Positions 1 through 7,828 of a stretch of 44,737 nt of DNA are shown here, piece after piece. A program made the position numbers and the translations under genes. Numbering within the stretch: position 1 is the stretch's first letter; the number at the start of each line of letters is the position of its first letter. The notes under the pieces are model-generated. The model saw only the letters and a program-made list of their open reading frames with translations, ran no database searches and was not told where the DNA came from. Source of the stretch: Micromonospora sp. KC606 (lineage in GTDB: Bacteria; Actinomycetota; Actinomycetes; Mycobacteriales; Micromonosporaceae); the NCBI RefSeq assembly GCF_004348675.1, contig NZ_SMKN01000025.1:1-44737 (forward strand), in the 5' to 3' direction.

Positions 1-1
1 C

Positions 2-43
2 CTCGACGCCGTGGCCACTGGAGTATCCGGAGGCATTCGATGA
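2..43 (+). CDS. 3' end of an unidentified upstream gene (partial)
   Basis: The first bases read in frame as L-D-A-V-A-T-G-V-S-G-G-I-R followed by TGA. This TGA overlaps the ATG of the next gene in an ATGA arrangement, typical of translational coupling. Only 13 codons are inside the window, so no family can be assigned. The overlap suggests an operon with the glycosyltransferase that follows. Confidence 0.45.
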   Translation, partial: LDAVATGVSGGIR

Positions 44-1068
44 CCCGCCCGCAGGTGTCCGCGGTGATGCTGGCCTACGGCGCCGAGCCGTACCTGGTCG
101 ACGCGGCCCGCGCCGTGCTGGACAGCACCGACGTCGACGTCGAGCTGATCGTCGTCGACAACGGTTGCACCGGCGACGGCATCGACATCGTCAAGGGCTT
201 CGCCGGCGTCCGGGTGATCCGCCCGGAGGAGAACACCGGTTACTCGGGGGGCTGCCGGGTGGGTGCCGCCGAGGCGACGGGCGACTGGCTCGCCTTCGTC
301 AACTCCGACGCGATCGTCGCCCCCGACGCCCTGGCCAAGGTCGTCGCCGTGACCGGCGAGCCCGGCGTCGGCGCCGCGATGGCCTCCATCCGCCTCGCCG
401 ACAATCCGGAGCTGATCAACACCTCCGGCAACCCGCTGCACTTCACCGGCCTGTCCTGGGCCGGCGGCAACGGGGAGCCGGCCAGCGCCCACGCGGTGCG
501 CACCACGGTCCCCTCGCTCAGCGGCTGCTGCTTCGTCATCAGCCGGTCGCTGTGGCGGGAGTTGGACGGCTTCGCCGCCGAGTACTTCGCCTACCACGAG
601 GACACCGAGCTCAGCCTGCGCCTGTGGCAGCGCGGCCTGCGGCTGGAGTACGTCCCGGACGCCGTGGTGAAGCACCACTACGAGTTCTCCCGCAACGCCC
701 TCAAGCTGTACCTCGTCGAGCGGAACCGGCTGGTCACCCTGCTCACCGCGTACGAGGGACGCACCCTTCTGGTGCTCACGCCCGTCCTGCTGCTCACCGA
801 GGCGGCCATGCTCGCCGCCGCGCTCGCCGGCGGCTGGACGAAGCAGAAGGTCCAGGGCTGGGGCTGGCTGTGGCGCAACCGTGCCTGGCTGCACGCCCGC
901 CGTCGCCAACTCCAGGCCGAGCGGAGCGTCCCCGACGGCATCGTCGCCGAGCTGATGACCGCCAGGGTCGCCCCGTCGAACGTTGACTCGCCACCCGGCA
1001 TGGGCATCTTCAACGCGATCGCCGCCGGTTACTGGGCCATGGCGCGACCCCTGCTGCGCAGGCGCTGA
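40..1068 (+). CDS. Family 2 glycosyltransferase (rhamnosyltransferase-like)
   Basis: A 342-residue GT-A fold glycosyltransferase, expected to move a sugar from a nucleotide donor onto a cell-surface glycan or lipid-linked acceptor at the cytoplasmic face. The N-terminal strand-loop carries VDNGCTGDG (about residues 40-48), followed by ENTGYSGG. NSDA (about 89-92) stands in the DXD metal/donor position. YHEDTELSLRLW (about 187-198) is the acceptor-side acidic motif of the WcaA/RfbF-like group. A hydrophobic stretch near residues 240-270 may peripherally anchor the protein. The ATG lies after CCGGAGGC, a good ribosome site, and overlaps the preceding stop codon. Donor and acceptor cannot be predicted from this window. 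Confidence 0.85.
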   Translation: MTRPQVSAVMLAYGAEPYLVDAARAVLDSTDVDVELIVVDNGCTGDGIDIVKGFAGVRVIRPEENTGYSGGCRVGAAEATGDWLAFVNSDAIVAPDALAKVVAVTGEPGVGAAMASIRLADNPELINTSGNPLHFTGLSWAGGNGEPASAHAVRTTVPSLSGCCFVISRSLWRELDGFAAEYFAYHEDTELSLRLWQRGLRLEYVPDAVVKHHYEFSRNALKLYLVERNRLVTLLTAYEGRTLLVLTPVLLLTEAAMLAAALAGGWTKQKVQGWGWLWRNRAWLHARRRQLQAERSVPDGIVAELMTARVAPSNVDSPPGMGIFNAIAAGYWAMARPLLRRR

Positions 1069-1072
1069 CCGG

Positions 1073-1475
1073 ATCGACGAACGTCTGCCGCGCCGGCGCG
1101 AGCAACGCCGCGGCCAGGTCGGAGGCAGGTCGCGGGCGGCCACCACGGACGCGAACCCGAACTGGCCGCTGGTCTCGTTCAGCGCGGCGGCGGAGCCGGC
1201 CCTCTCCGGCGGCGCGGCGGCCAGGACCAGATGGATAGCCAGCGTCACGAGTGGGCCGGCGCCGAGGAAGATCAGCGCGAATCCGGCGGCCAGGGTGGTC
1301 GGCCCGGATGTCGTGTCGGTCCGGGTCAGCACGAGTGGACCGGACACCGAGATCGCCAGTCCGACGCCGATCACGGATGCCGGCCGGAACCGGCGGGCGA
1401 GCAGCGGCGACACGATGAACGACACCGCGTTCGCCACGACAGCGGGCAGCAGCCACAGGCCGGTTCCTGGACCAG
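1073..1475 (-). pseudogene. Remnant of a DHA2-type MFS drug exporter
   Basis: On the minus strand from about 1475, one frame reads transporter-like helices: LWLLPAVVANAVSF, SPLLARRFRPASVIGVGLA, GFALIFLGAGPL, then PPERAGSAAALNETSGQFGFA. The last is the hallmark late-helix loop of SmvA/QacA-type 14-helix exporters. After that, roughly 35-40 residues expected in the family are missing. The terminal segment DLAAALLAPARQTFVD continues in another frame (about 1117-1073), consistent with a one-base loss. The N-terminal two thirds are absent and the C-terminus runs into the end of the neighbouring glycosyltransferase. The gene is therefore truncated, internally deleted and frameshifted. The family assignment rests on reading the loops; the decay is directly visible. 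Confidence 0.7.
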
Positions 1476-1659
1476 GTGCTGTGCCGTATCGCGCCCAATC
1501 CCATGGCCGCACTCAATCACGCGATCGCAATGGCCATGACCGACGGCGGCGACAACGCCGCAGTGAGGACGCGCCCGGCAACGCCCCGTAAGTACGGAGC
1601 TGGCTGCGCGCGCAGCCCGTCCGCCGCCACCACTGCGTACGTCCGGTGCTCGGAAGACT

Positions 1660-1694
1660 CGGCGGGGGTCGGGGGTCTTCTCAGGCCCCCGCCG
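1660..1694 (-). terminator. Hairpin downstream of prcA
   Basis: Arms CGGCGGGGG (1660-1668) and CCCCCGCCG (1686-1694) form a GC-rich stem just past the prcA stop codon. There is no clear T-run, as is usual for high-GC actinomycete terminators. Confidence 0.5.
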
Positions 1695-1705
1695 ATCCGA
1701 AACCG

Positions 1706-2530
1706 TTACTCCGGCGCCTGCTTGCCCTCCAGGTCGGCGGAGCCGGCGGAGGTGGTCGGCTTGTGCGCCTCCTCGGTCGGCGCGGTGGGCGTCTTCGCCC
1801 GGCCGCCGGTCGGCGCGGCGTCGCCCGCGGCGTCGCCCTCCAGCAGTGCGGTCAGTGCCGCCCCGGTGATCCGTCGAAAGGCACGGCCCACCCGGGCGCG
1901 GTCCAGGACCGCCACCTCCAGTTGGTTGGCCGCGATGGTGCGTGAGGCGCCGCCCTCGCCGCCGACGCTGCTCAGCGCCCGCACCGACAACCGCACCGCC
2001 TCACTGAGCGACATGTCTGCCCGGTGGTCGGACTTGAGCACGTTGGTGATCGCTTCGGCCTGGCCGCCCATCGCCATCCGGCCCGGCTCGTCGTTGACCG
2101 ATCCGTCGTAGGTGATCCGGTACAGCTCGTCCTCCTCGACCGTGGCGCCGACCTGCGCCACGCAGATCTCCACCTCGAACGGCTTGGACTGCTCGGTGAA
2201 GATGGCACCGAGGGTCTGCGCGAAGGCGTTGGCCAGCGCCCGACCGGTGACGTCCCGCCGGTCGTAGCTGAGACCGTTCAGGTCGGCCATCCGTACGCCG
2301 GCGCGGCGCAGGTTCTCGAACTCGTTGTACCGGCCAACGGCGGCGAAACCGATCCGGTCGTAGATCTCACTGACCTTGTGCAGGGCGCTGGAGAGATTCT
2401 CCGCGACGAAGAGCACCCCGCCGGTATAGCTGACGACCACCGCGCTGCGGCCCCGGGCGACGCCCTTGCGGGCCAGCTCGGAGCGGTCGCGCATGATCTG
2501 CTCGGGCGAGGCGTAGAACTGCATGGCCAC
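1706..2530 (-). CDS. prcA: 20S proteasome alpha subunit PrcA
   Basis: A 274-residue alpha-type subunit that forms the outer gated rings of the 20S core, contacts the ATPase, and limits entry to the PrcB chamber. The N-terminus [16 protein letters not shown] is the actinobacterial gate and H0 helix. [21 protein letters not shown] and [12 protein letters not shown] are diagnostic. The C-terminal 50 or so residues are a poorly conserved Ala/Thr/Glu-rich tail. It starts with GTG (an ATG two codons later is an alternative), preceded by AAGGAG, 61 bases after the prcB stop, so prcB-prcA form an operon. In many relatives pafA follows. Here an exporter remnant and a glycosyltransferase follow instead. 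Confidence 0.97.
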   Translation of the reverse strand: MAMQFYASPEQIMRDRSELARKGVARGRSAVVVSYTGGVLFVAENLSSALHKVSEIYDRIGFAAVGRYNEFENLRRAGVRMADLNGLSYDRRDVTGRALANAFAQTLGAIFTEQSKPFEVEICVAQVGATVEEDELYRITYDGSVNDEPGRMAMGGQAEAITNVLKSDHRADMSLSEAVRLSVRALSSVGGEGGASRTIAANQLEVAVLDRARVGRAFRRITGAALTALLEGDAAGDAAPTGGRAKTPTAPTEEAHKPTTSAGSADLEGKQAPE

Positions 2531-2591
2531 GGCGGCGGTTCTCCTTCGGGCGCTGTGCTGACGACTGCTGACTGGTGGGGTGGGAGCGGGG

Positions 2592-3431
2592 TCAGCCGCC
2601 CGGGTTCTCCATCCGGCCGGCCACGACCGTCTCGGCGATCGTCGCCGTCTCGGCGTCGGTGAGCCGGTGCGTGCCCTCGGCGGTCGCCGTCATCACCACC
2701 GGGTAGATCCGGCGGGTCAGGTCCGGCCCGCCGGTGGCGGTGTCGTCGTCGGCGGCGTCATAGAGCGCCTCGACGGCCAGCCGGATCGCGTCGTCGACTG
2801 ACAGCCCGGAGCGGAACCGCTTCTTCAGCGCCGACTTGGCGAACAGCGACCCGGAACCGATCGCGTCGTACCCGGTCTCCTCGTAGGGGCCGCCGGTGAC
2901 GTCGAAACTGAAGATTCGACCTGCCCGGGCCGGATCCCGCGCCGCCAGGTCGAAGCCGGCGAACAGCGGGACCACCGCGAGCCCCTGCATGGCCGCGCCG
3001 AGGTTGCCCCGGATCATCGAGGCGAGCCGGTTGGCCTTGCCGTCGAGCGAGAGCATCGCGCCCTCGATTTTCTCGTAGTGCTCCAGCTCCACCTGGAACA
3101 GTCGCATCAGCTCAAGGCCGATGCCCGCGGTGCCCGCGATGCCCACCAGCGAGTACGCGTCGGCCGGGTGCACCTTCTCGATGTCCCGCTGGGCGATCAG
3201 GTTGCCCATGGTGGCCCGTCGGTCGCCGGCCATCACCACCCCACCGGCGGCCGAGATGGCCACGATGGTCGTCGCGTGCGGTGCCAGGTCGGCGGCCATG
3301 CCCGGCGGCAACGGCCGGCGGCCCGGCAGCATCTCGGGGGCCACCCGGCTCAGGAACGTGGTGAAGGAGGACGTCCCCGCGTTGGTGAACACATCTGGTA
3401 GACGCCCGGATGGATCAAAACCCGCTGCCAC
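2592..3431 (-). CDS. prcB: 20S proteasome beta subunit PrcB
   Basis: A 279-residue proteolytic subunit, an N-terminal nucleophile threonine hydrolase of the inner proteasome rings. A 53-residue propeptide (with SSFTTFL and PEMLPG) precedes mature Thr54 in HATTIVAI. Numbering from that Thr places Asp17 and Lys33 of the active site in GDRRAT and [29 protein letters not shown] and [13 protein letters not shown] are family signatures. The residue before the cleavage site is Ala, whereas the Mycobacterium and Streptomyces proteins have Gly. The start is GTG. The decayed endonuclease VII frame runs through the first about 80 bases out of frame. It is cotranscribed with prcA. Confidence 0.97.
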   Translation of the reverse strand: MAAGFDPSGRLPDVFTNAGTSSFTTFLSRVAPEMLPGRRPLPPGMAADLAPHATTIVAISAAGGVVMAGDRRATMGNLIAQRDIEKVHPADAYSLVGIAGTAGIGLELMRLFQVELEHYEKIEGAMLSLDGKANRLASMIRGNLGAAMQGLAVVPLFAGFDLAARDPARAGRIFSFDVTGGPYEETGYDAIGSGSLFAKSALKKRFRSGLSVDDAIRLAVEALYDAADDDTATGGPDLTRRIYPVVMTATAEGTHRLTDAETATIAETVVAGRMENPGG

Positions 3432-3650
3432 GTGGTTCCTCTCAGGTACGTGATCGCCCTGGCCAGCCTCGTGGGACTGTCACGGAACCGGCCAAGACCA
3501 CCGTTGCAGTTGAAGCAGAGTATCCCGCGCACCCAGCCGGCGCGATGATCGTGGTCCAGATGTTGGGGATCTTCCCCGCCGCAGATGGCGCGGACGCCGC
3601 CCGGCTCGGCCAGGGATCCTTCAGCTCGCCGCAGTCCAGACAGCGCCGTT
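3350..3650 (-). pseudogene. Decayed endonuclease VII-type HNH gene between pup and prcB
   Basis: The minus strand at about 3590-3435 reads ICGGEDPQHLDHDHRAG, then VRGILCFNCNGGLGRF and [10 protein letters not shown]. This is the catalytic and zinc-binding end of recombination endonuclease VII-like proteins (DHDH plus CFNCN). The zinc-ribbon start (RCLDCGELK, near 3635-3605) lies in a different frame directly upstream, and the spacer of roughly 40-50 residues expected between them is missing. No ATG, GTG or TTG start was found upstream of DHDH in the catalytic frame before pup is reached. I recall intact homologues at this position in Streptomyces. A functional minimal form using an unusual start is not excluded. 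Confidence 0.6.
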
Positions 3651-3702
3651 GACCATAACGGTCGTCGAGAGGAAGGGGCGCATCCGATCTGCCCCCTGGG
3701 TC

Positions 3703-3918
3703 CTACTCACCCCCTTTCTGCACGTAGCCCCTGACGAACTCTTCGGCGTTCTCTTCCAGGACGGAGTCGATCTCGTCGAGCAGGTCGTCGACGTCCTCGG
3801 TGATCTCGGCGTGCCGCTCGGCGACCTCCGGGTTCGCCTCGGTGGTGACGTCCTCGATCTCCTCGCCCTGGCGCGACTTGCCGGTCTGCGACTGCCCGCC
3901 GCTGTCACGAGTGGCCAT
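3703..3918 (-). CDS. pup: Prokaryotic ubiquitin-like protein Pup, C-terminal GGE form
   Basis: A 71-residue, mostly disordered, acidic modifier joined through its C-terminal glutamate to substrate lysines, marking them for the Arc-proteasome. The helix that docks on Arc coiled coils is EDVDDLLDEIDSVLEENAEEF (about residues 41-61). The last residues are VQKGGE and the next codon is a stop (TGA), so the ligation-competent Glu is encoded directly. Many mycobacterial and Streptomyces Pups end GGQ and need Dop to deamidate them; others, such as Corynebacterium, are known to end in Glu. ATG follows GGAGGAGG. A TAAGTT -10-like box lies at 3950-3955. Confidence 0.97.
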   Translation of the reverse strand: MATRDSGGQSQTGKSRQGEEIEDVTTEANPEVAERHAEITEDVDDLLDEIDSVLEENAEEFVRGYVQKGGE

Positions 3919-3949
3919 CTCGGTGCCTCCTCCACGATCGCTTGCGAGA

Positions 3950-3955
3950 AACTTA
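3950..3955 (-). promoter_or_regulatory. Candidate -10 box of pup
   Basis: TAAGTT on the minus strand, with the pup ATG about 32 bases downstream and a strong GGAGGAGG site between them. It would give pup-prcB-prcA a promoter separate from dop, which ends 110 bases upstream. Assigned by pattern only. Confidence 0.4.
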
Positions 3956-4028
3956 CCTCGCGGGGCCGACGAACGGCCCGCCCCGCGCCGGATCTTCCCG
4001 ACGCGTCACCGGCCCGACCCGGCGGCGC

Positions 4029-5546
4029 TCAGCCTCCGGTGAGCGTCTCCAGTAGGTCCTTCGCACTCTCGCAGCGGTCGAAGAGGGCGCCGACATGCTG
4101 GCGGGTGCCCCGCTCCGGCTCCATCATCGGCACCCGCACCAGCGACTCCCGGCCGACGTCGAAGATGACCGAGTCCCAACTCGCCGCCACCACCTCGGAG
4201 GCGTACTGGGCCAGGCATCGGCCCCGGAAGTAGGCCCGGGTGTCCTCCGGCGGTTCCACCATCGCGCGGCGGGTCTGCTCCTCGTCGAGCAATGTCTTCA
4301 TCGAGCCACGGGAGACCAACCGGTGGTAGAGCCCCTTCTCCGGTCGGACGTCGGAGTACTGCAGGTCGACGAGCTGGAGCTTGTGCGAGCCCCACCCCAG
4401 CTTCTCCCGTTCCCGGTAGCCCTCCAGCAGCCGCAGCTTCGCCACCCAGTCGAGCTCGTCGGCGCAGAGGAACGCGTCGCGGCCGAGCCGGTCGAGCACG
4501 CTCTCCCAGCGGTCGAGCACGTCGCTGGTCTGCGCGTCGACGTCGTCGCCGTACCGGTCGTCCACGAAGGACCGGACCCGCTCCAGGTACGCCCACTGGA
4601 CGTCCAGGGCCGTCAGGCGGCGGCCGTCGCGCAGCCGCATGAGGTGCTTCAGCGAAGGGTCGTGGCTGACCGCGCGCAGCTCGCTGACCGGATCGGCGAT
4701 GCCGAGGTCGGCACCGAGCGCCTTCTCCTCGATCATGGTGAGGATCAGCGCGGTGGTGCCGACCTTGAGATAGGTGGAGATCTCCGACAGGTTGGCGTCG
4801 CCGATGATCACGTGCAGGCGGCGGTACTTGTCGGCGTCGGCGTGCGGCTCGTCCCGGGTGTTGATGATGGGACGCTTGAGGGTCGTCTCCAGCCCCACCT
4901 CCACCTCGAAGAAATCGGCCCGCTGGGAGATCTGGAAGCCGCTCTGGCCGCCGTCCTGGCCGATGCCGACCCGGCCGGCGCCGCAGACGATCTGCCGGGT
5001 GACGAAGAACGGCGTCAGGTACGCCACGATGTCGGCGAACGGAGTCCGCCGGCGCATGAGGTAGTTCTCGTGGGCACCGTAGCTGGCACCCTTGTTGTCG
5101 GTGTTGTTCTTGTACAGGTGGATCGGCTGGGTGCCCGGGATGGTGGCGGCGCGACGGGCCGCCTCGGCCATCACCCGCTCCCCCGCCTTGTCCCAGCGAA
5201 CCAGGTCCAGCGGGTTGGTCACCTCGGGAGTGGAGTATTCCGGGTGGGCGTGGTCGACGTACAGCCGCGCGCCGTTGGTGAGTATCACGTTGGCCAGGCC
5301 GAGATCCTCGTCGGCGAGCGCCTCGGCCGGATCGTACGCGGCCCCCGAGTAGGTGAAGCCGCGGGCGTCGCGCAGCGGCGACTCCTCCTCGTAGTCCCAG
5401 CGGGCGCGACCACCCCGGTTGAGTTCCGGACGCGCCCCGTAGGCGTTGACCACCTGCGAGGAGGTCACCATGGGGTTGGCTCCGGCCAGGCCGGGCACGG
5501 AGATGCCGTACTCGACCTCGGTGCCCATGATTCGTCTGACGCTCAT
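4029..5546 (-). CDS. dop: Pup deamidase/depupylase Dop
   Basis: A 505-residue member of the glutamine-synthetase-like carboxylate-amine fold. It hydrolyses the Pup-substrate isopeptide bond and, where Pup ends in Gln, deamidates it. GTEVEYG (residues 8-14) holds the Mg-ATP ligands. [13 protein letters not shown] (51-63) is the Dop-specific segment. [15 protein letters not shown] (91-105) contains the catalytic Asp98. [18 protein letters not shown] and [17 protein letters not shown] are signature strands. These separate it from the ligase PafA. The start ATG follows GGTAGGTCG. With the neighbouring Pup already ending in Glu, deamidation appears unnecessary, so depupylation is its likely main job here. 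Confidence 0.96.
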   Translation of the reverse strand: MSVRRIMGTEVEYGISVPGLAGANPMVTSSQVVNAYGARPELNRGGRARWDYEEESPLRDARGFTYSGAAYDPAEALADEDLGLANVILTNGARLYVDHAHPEYSTPEVTNPLDLVRWDKAGERVMAEAARRAATIPGTQPIHLYKNNTDNKGASYGAHENYLMRRRTPFADIVAYLTPFFVTRQIVCGAGRVGIGQDGGQSGFQISQRADFFEVEVGLETTLKRPIINTRDEPHADADKYRRLHVIIGDANLSEISTYLKVGTTALILTMIEEKALGADLGIADPVSELRAVSHDPSLKHLMRLRDGRRLTALDVQWAYLERVRSFVDDRYGDDVDAQTSDVLDRWESVLDRLGRDAFLCADELDWVAKLRLLEGYREREKLGWGSHKLQLVDLQYSDVRPEKGLYHRLVSRGSMKTLLDEEQTRRAMVEPPEDTRAYFRGRCLAQYASEVVAASWDSVIFDVGRESLVRVPMMEPERGTRQHVGALFDRCESAKDLLETLTGG

Positions 5547-5606
5547 CGACCTACCTGCTCCGCTCGGCCCAACCCGGTTCCCCGTTCCTGTCGAGCGTAG
5601 TCGCCC

Positions 5607-7679
5607 TCAGGGCGCAGGGGGGCACGCCGGCACAGCCGGTGTCGCCTCCGAGGATTTGTCGGTCTCGGTCGGCAGGTTGGTGGGGAGCACATCGCACTCC
5701 GCAACGTTGAGGGGAACCCAGGTGACCCGCTGGCGCAGCGCCGGGTAGTTGACGAGGATCCAGTGGACCCGCCGGCCGGCGGTGGGGTCGGCGGAGATGA
5801 ACCGGATCGGCCCACGAACCCGCTCGACCATCTGGTGGGTGCGCCACGGCTCCTGGAAGACCATGTCGTAGACGCCCGGCGCGGTGCGGGCGGTGGTGCC
5901 CTGCAGGGTGGAGAGGCAGAGCGTCTCCAGGTAGGGACGGTAGGAACCGCGGTCGAGCATGAGCGTGGTGACACCGGGCTGGTCGGGATAGCGCCGCTGA
6001 GCCTCGGCGCAGACCCATGCCTCTTTGGACGGCAGGTGTAGCTCCTGGTGGACCCAGCGCTCGGTCCAGGTCTGCTCGTTGGCGACCAGCATGCTGGGAT
6101 GCCAACCGGTGACCCCACAGAGGACCACCGCGACGACCGTGGCGCACCCCGCGCCGAGGACGCCGGCGACGCTCGCGGTCACCGCCCGCCAGGATCGACC
6201 GCGCCGTGGTGCGGGCAGCAGCCGGACCACGGCGGCGGTGCCGACGATGAGCAGCGCGGTGGCCAGGTGGGTGGACTTGATGAAGTAGTAGCCGGGTTCG
6301 ACGCCGGAGGCGTCGTTGTAGCCTGCTATGCCGAGCGACAGGGCGACGCCGACCGCGCTGACGATCAGCCAGCGCCGCCAGGCGGGGTCGGCGCGGCGGA
6401 CCTGGACGAGCAGGGCGACTCCGACGATGCCGCCGAGCCAGATCAGGGCTCGCCAGGCCTCGGTGCGGGCCTCGACGCCACCGCCGATGTCCAGCGCCTC
6501 GGTCTGTTTGGCGCGCAGCACGCCGAGCAGCGGGGCGACCAGGGCAAGTACGCTGCCGGCGACCCCGACGAGCAGGACGGTGACCCACCGGCGCAGCGCC
6601 TCCCGCCAGTGGCCGAGGAGCCAGCAGAGCACGAGCACGGCGGCGGGCGGGAGGAACAGGTAGTAGGTGAAGCCGATGGCGACCACCAGGCTGACGAGCA
6701 ACACGAACTGTTCACGGGTGCCGGCCACCGGACGGCCGACGAGGGCGGCGAGGAGCACCGTGAGGGCGAGGCCGAGAACCTCCGTCGGGTAGCCGGACAG
6801 CAGCAGGCGCGGCAGTTGCGTGCCCAGGACCAGGGCGCAGACCACCGCGGTGAGCGCGGAACGGTGCAGCAGGTGGATCGGCCCGGAGATGCGCTGGGCG
6901 GCCCAGAGCAGGATGAGCACGAGGAGACCGAAGCCGGCCATGGTCCAGAAGGCGTAGTGGCCGACGCCCTCCGGGCCTCGGGGGGCGGTGCCGGTGGGCA
7001 CGAGGAACCCGTCGAGCAGGGCGGCGACGAGATGCCAGCCCTGCGGGTAGTAGAGCATCTGGGGCAGCAGTACGTCCTTGGCGGCGGCGGTGTCGACGAA
7101 GGCGTACCCGCCGAGACGGCCGATGACGTCGAAGAGGGCCAGGTGCCGCAGGTTGTCCTCACCCCGGATAAGGATGGTCAACTGCCCGGCAAGGTCGTGC
7201 ACGCGCTCCCAGGGTGCGCTGAGGTAGATCATCATCCCGGTCGTCCCGGCCACGGGGAACAGATCGACCCAGCCGGGGCGGGGCAGCCGTGGCCGGCGGC
7301 GCAGCGCGGCAGCGGCGAGGACGACCAGGGTGAGGGCGGCCCCGGTCAGCGGCACGGGTCGCATGCCCCAGGGCCAGACGGCGAAGAGCAGGCCGCCGGC
7401 CGTGGCGGCGCCGAGCAGCAGGGCGACCGCCAGGACGAGCCGGTCGAGAAGGGTGCGTCCGCCGCGCAGCACGCTGGCGGTGGCCAGCAGAACCAGTGGG
7501 GGCAGCAGCCAGTCGCGGTGCAGGGCGTGGACGACCAGGGGCACGAGCCAGGCGGCGACGAGCCCTGCCGCCACCGGCACCGGGCGGCGCCAACGGCGTC
7601 GCGCGGACTGCACGGGCGGATGGATGTCCCCGGTCGCCGGGGTGGTCGGCGGCTCGGCGACGGTGAGCTCGGGCGGCAC
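5607..7679 (-). CDS. Multipass membrane protein, GT-C glycosyltransferase-like, inside the Pup locus
   Basis: A 690-residue integral membrane protein. A cytoplasmic Pro/Arg-rich N-terminus (about 1-32) is followed by about a dozen or more hydrophobic segments up to residue ~530. The soluble C-terminal domain of about 160 residues (from VANEQTWTERWVHQEL onward) is probably extracytoplasmic. The loop with RGEDNLRHLALFDVIGR (about 170-186) carries an acidic pair, as in the first loop of lipid-linked-sugar GT-C enzymes. No family was recognised with certainty, and a mannosyl- or arabinosyltransferase-like role is a guess from architecture. Start GTG after GAGGAG. It lies between arc and dop on the same strand but is separated from arc by a strong hairpin. 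Whether it has anything to do with pupylation is unknown. Confidence 0.75.
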   Translation of the reverse strand: MPPELTVAEPPTTPATGDIHPPVQSARRRWRRPVPVAAGLVAAWLVPLVVHALHRDWLLPPLVLLATASVLRGGRTLLDRLVLAVALLLGAATAGGLLFAVWPWGMRPVPLTGAALTLVVLAAAALRRRPRLPRPGWVDLFPVAGTTGMMIYLSAPWERVHDLAGQLTILIRGEDNLRHLALFDVIGRLGGYAFVDTAAAKDVLLPQMLYYPQGWHLVAALLDGFLVPTGTAPRGPEGVGHYAFWTMAGFGLLVLILLWAAQRISGPIHLLHRSALTAVVCALVLGTQLPRLLLSGYPTEVLGLALTVLLAALVGRPVAGTREQFVLLVSLVVAIGFTYYLFLPPAAVLVLCWLLGHWREALRRWVTVLLVGVAGSVLALVAPLLGVLRAKQTEALDIGGGVEARTEAWRALIWLGGIVGVALLVQVRRADPAWRRWLIVSAVGVALSLGIAGYNDASGVEPGYYFIKSTHLATALLIVGTAAVVRLLPAPRRGRSWRAVTASVAGVLGAGCATVVAVVLCGVTGWHPSMLVANEQTWTERWVHQELHLPSKEAWVCAEAQRRYPDQPGVTTLMLDRGSYRPYLETLCLSTLQGTTARTAPGVYDMVFQEPWRTHQMVERVRGPIRFISADPTAGRRVHWILVNYPALRQRVTWVPLNVAECDVLPTNLPTETDKSSEATPAVPACPPAP

Positions 7680-7782
7680 GAGGCTCCTCGACAGGGTCGA
7701 CTGCGGTGGAGGAAGTCTACCGACGGGCCGGGAATTCCACCCGCCCGGGACGGATCCGACCGGTTAACGTCCTGTTACGTGC

Positions 7783-7816
7783 GAGAAGGGCCCGCGGCCG
7801 GCGCCGCGGGCCCTTC
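7783..7816 (-). terminator. Strong hairpin downstream of arc
   Basis: Perfect 14-base arms AGAAGGGCCCGCGG (7783-7796) and CCGCGGGCCCTTCT (7803-7816) around a 6-base loop, 12 bases past the arc stop. It should end the arc transcript before the membrane-protein gene. Confidence 0.75.
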
Positions 7817-7828
7817 TGCCGTTGTGGG

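Noticed and set aside
3621..3935. Minus-strand frame of 104 codons overlapping pup
   Set aside because: Shifted shadow of pup; Arg/Ser/Pro-rich, and the pup frame matches the family from its first to last residue.
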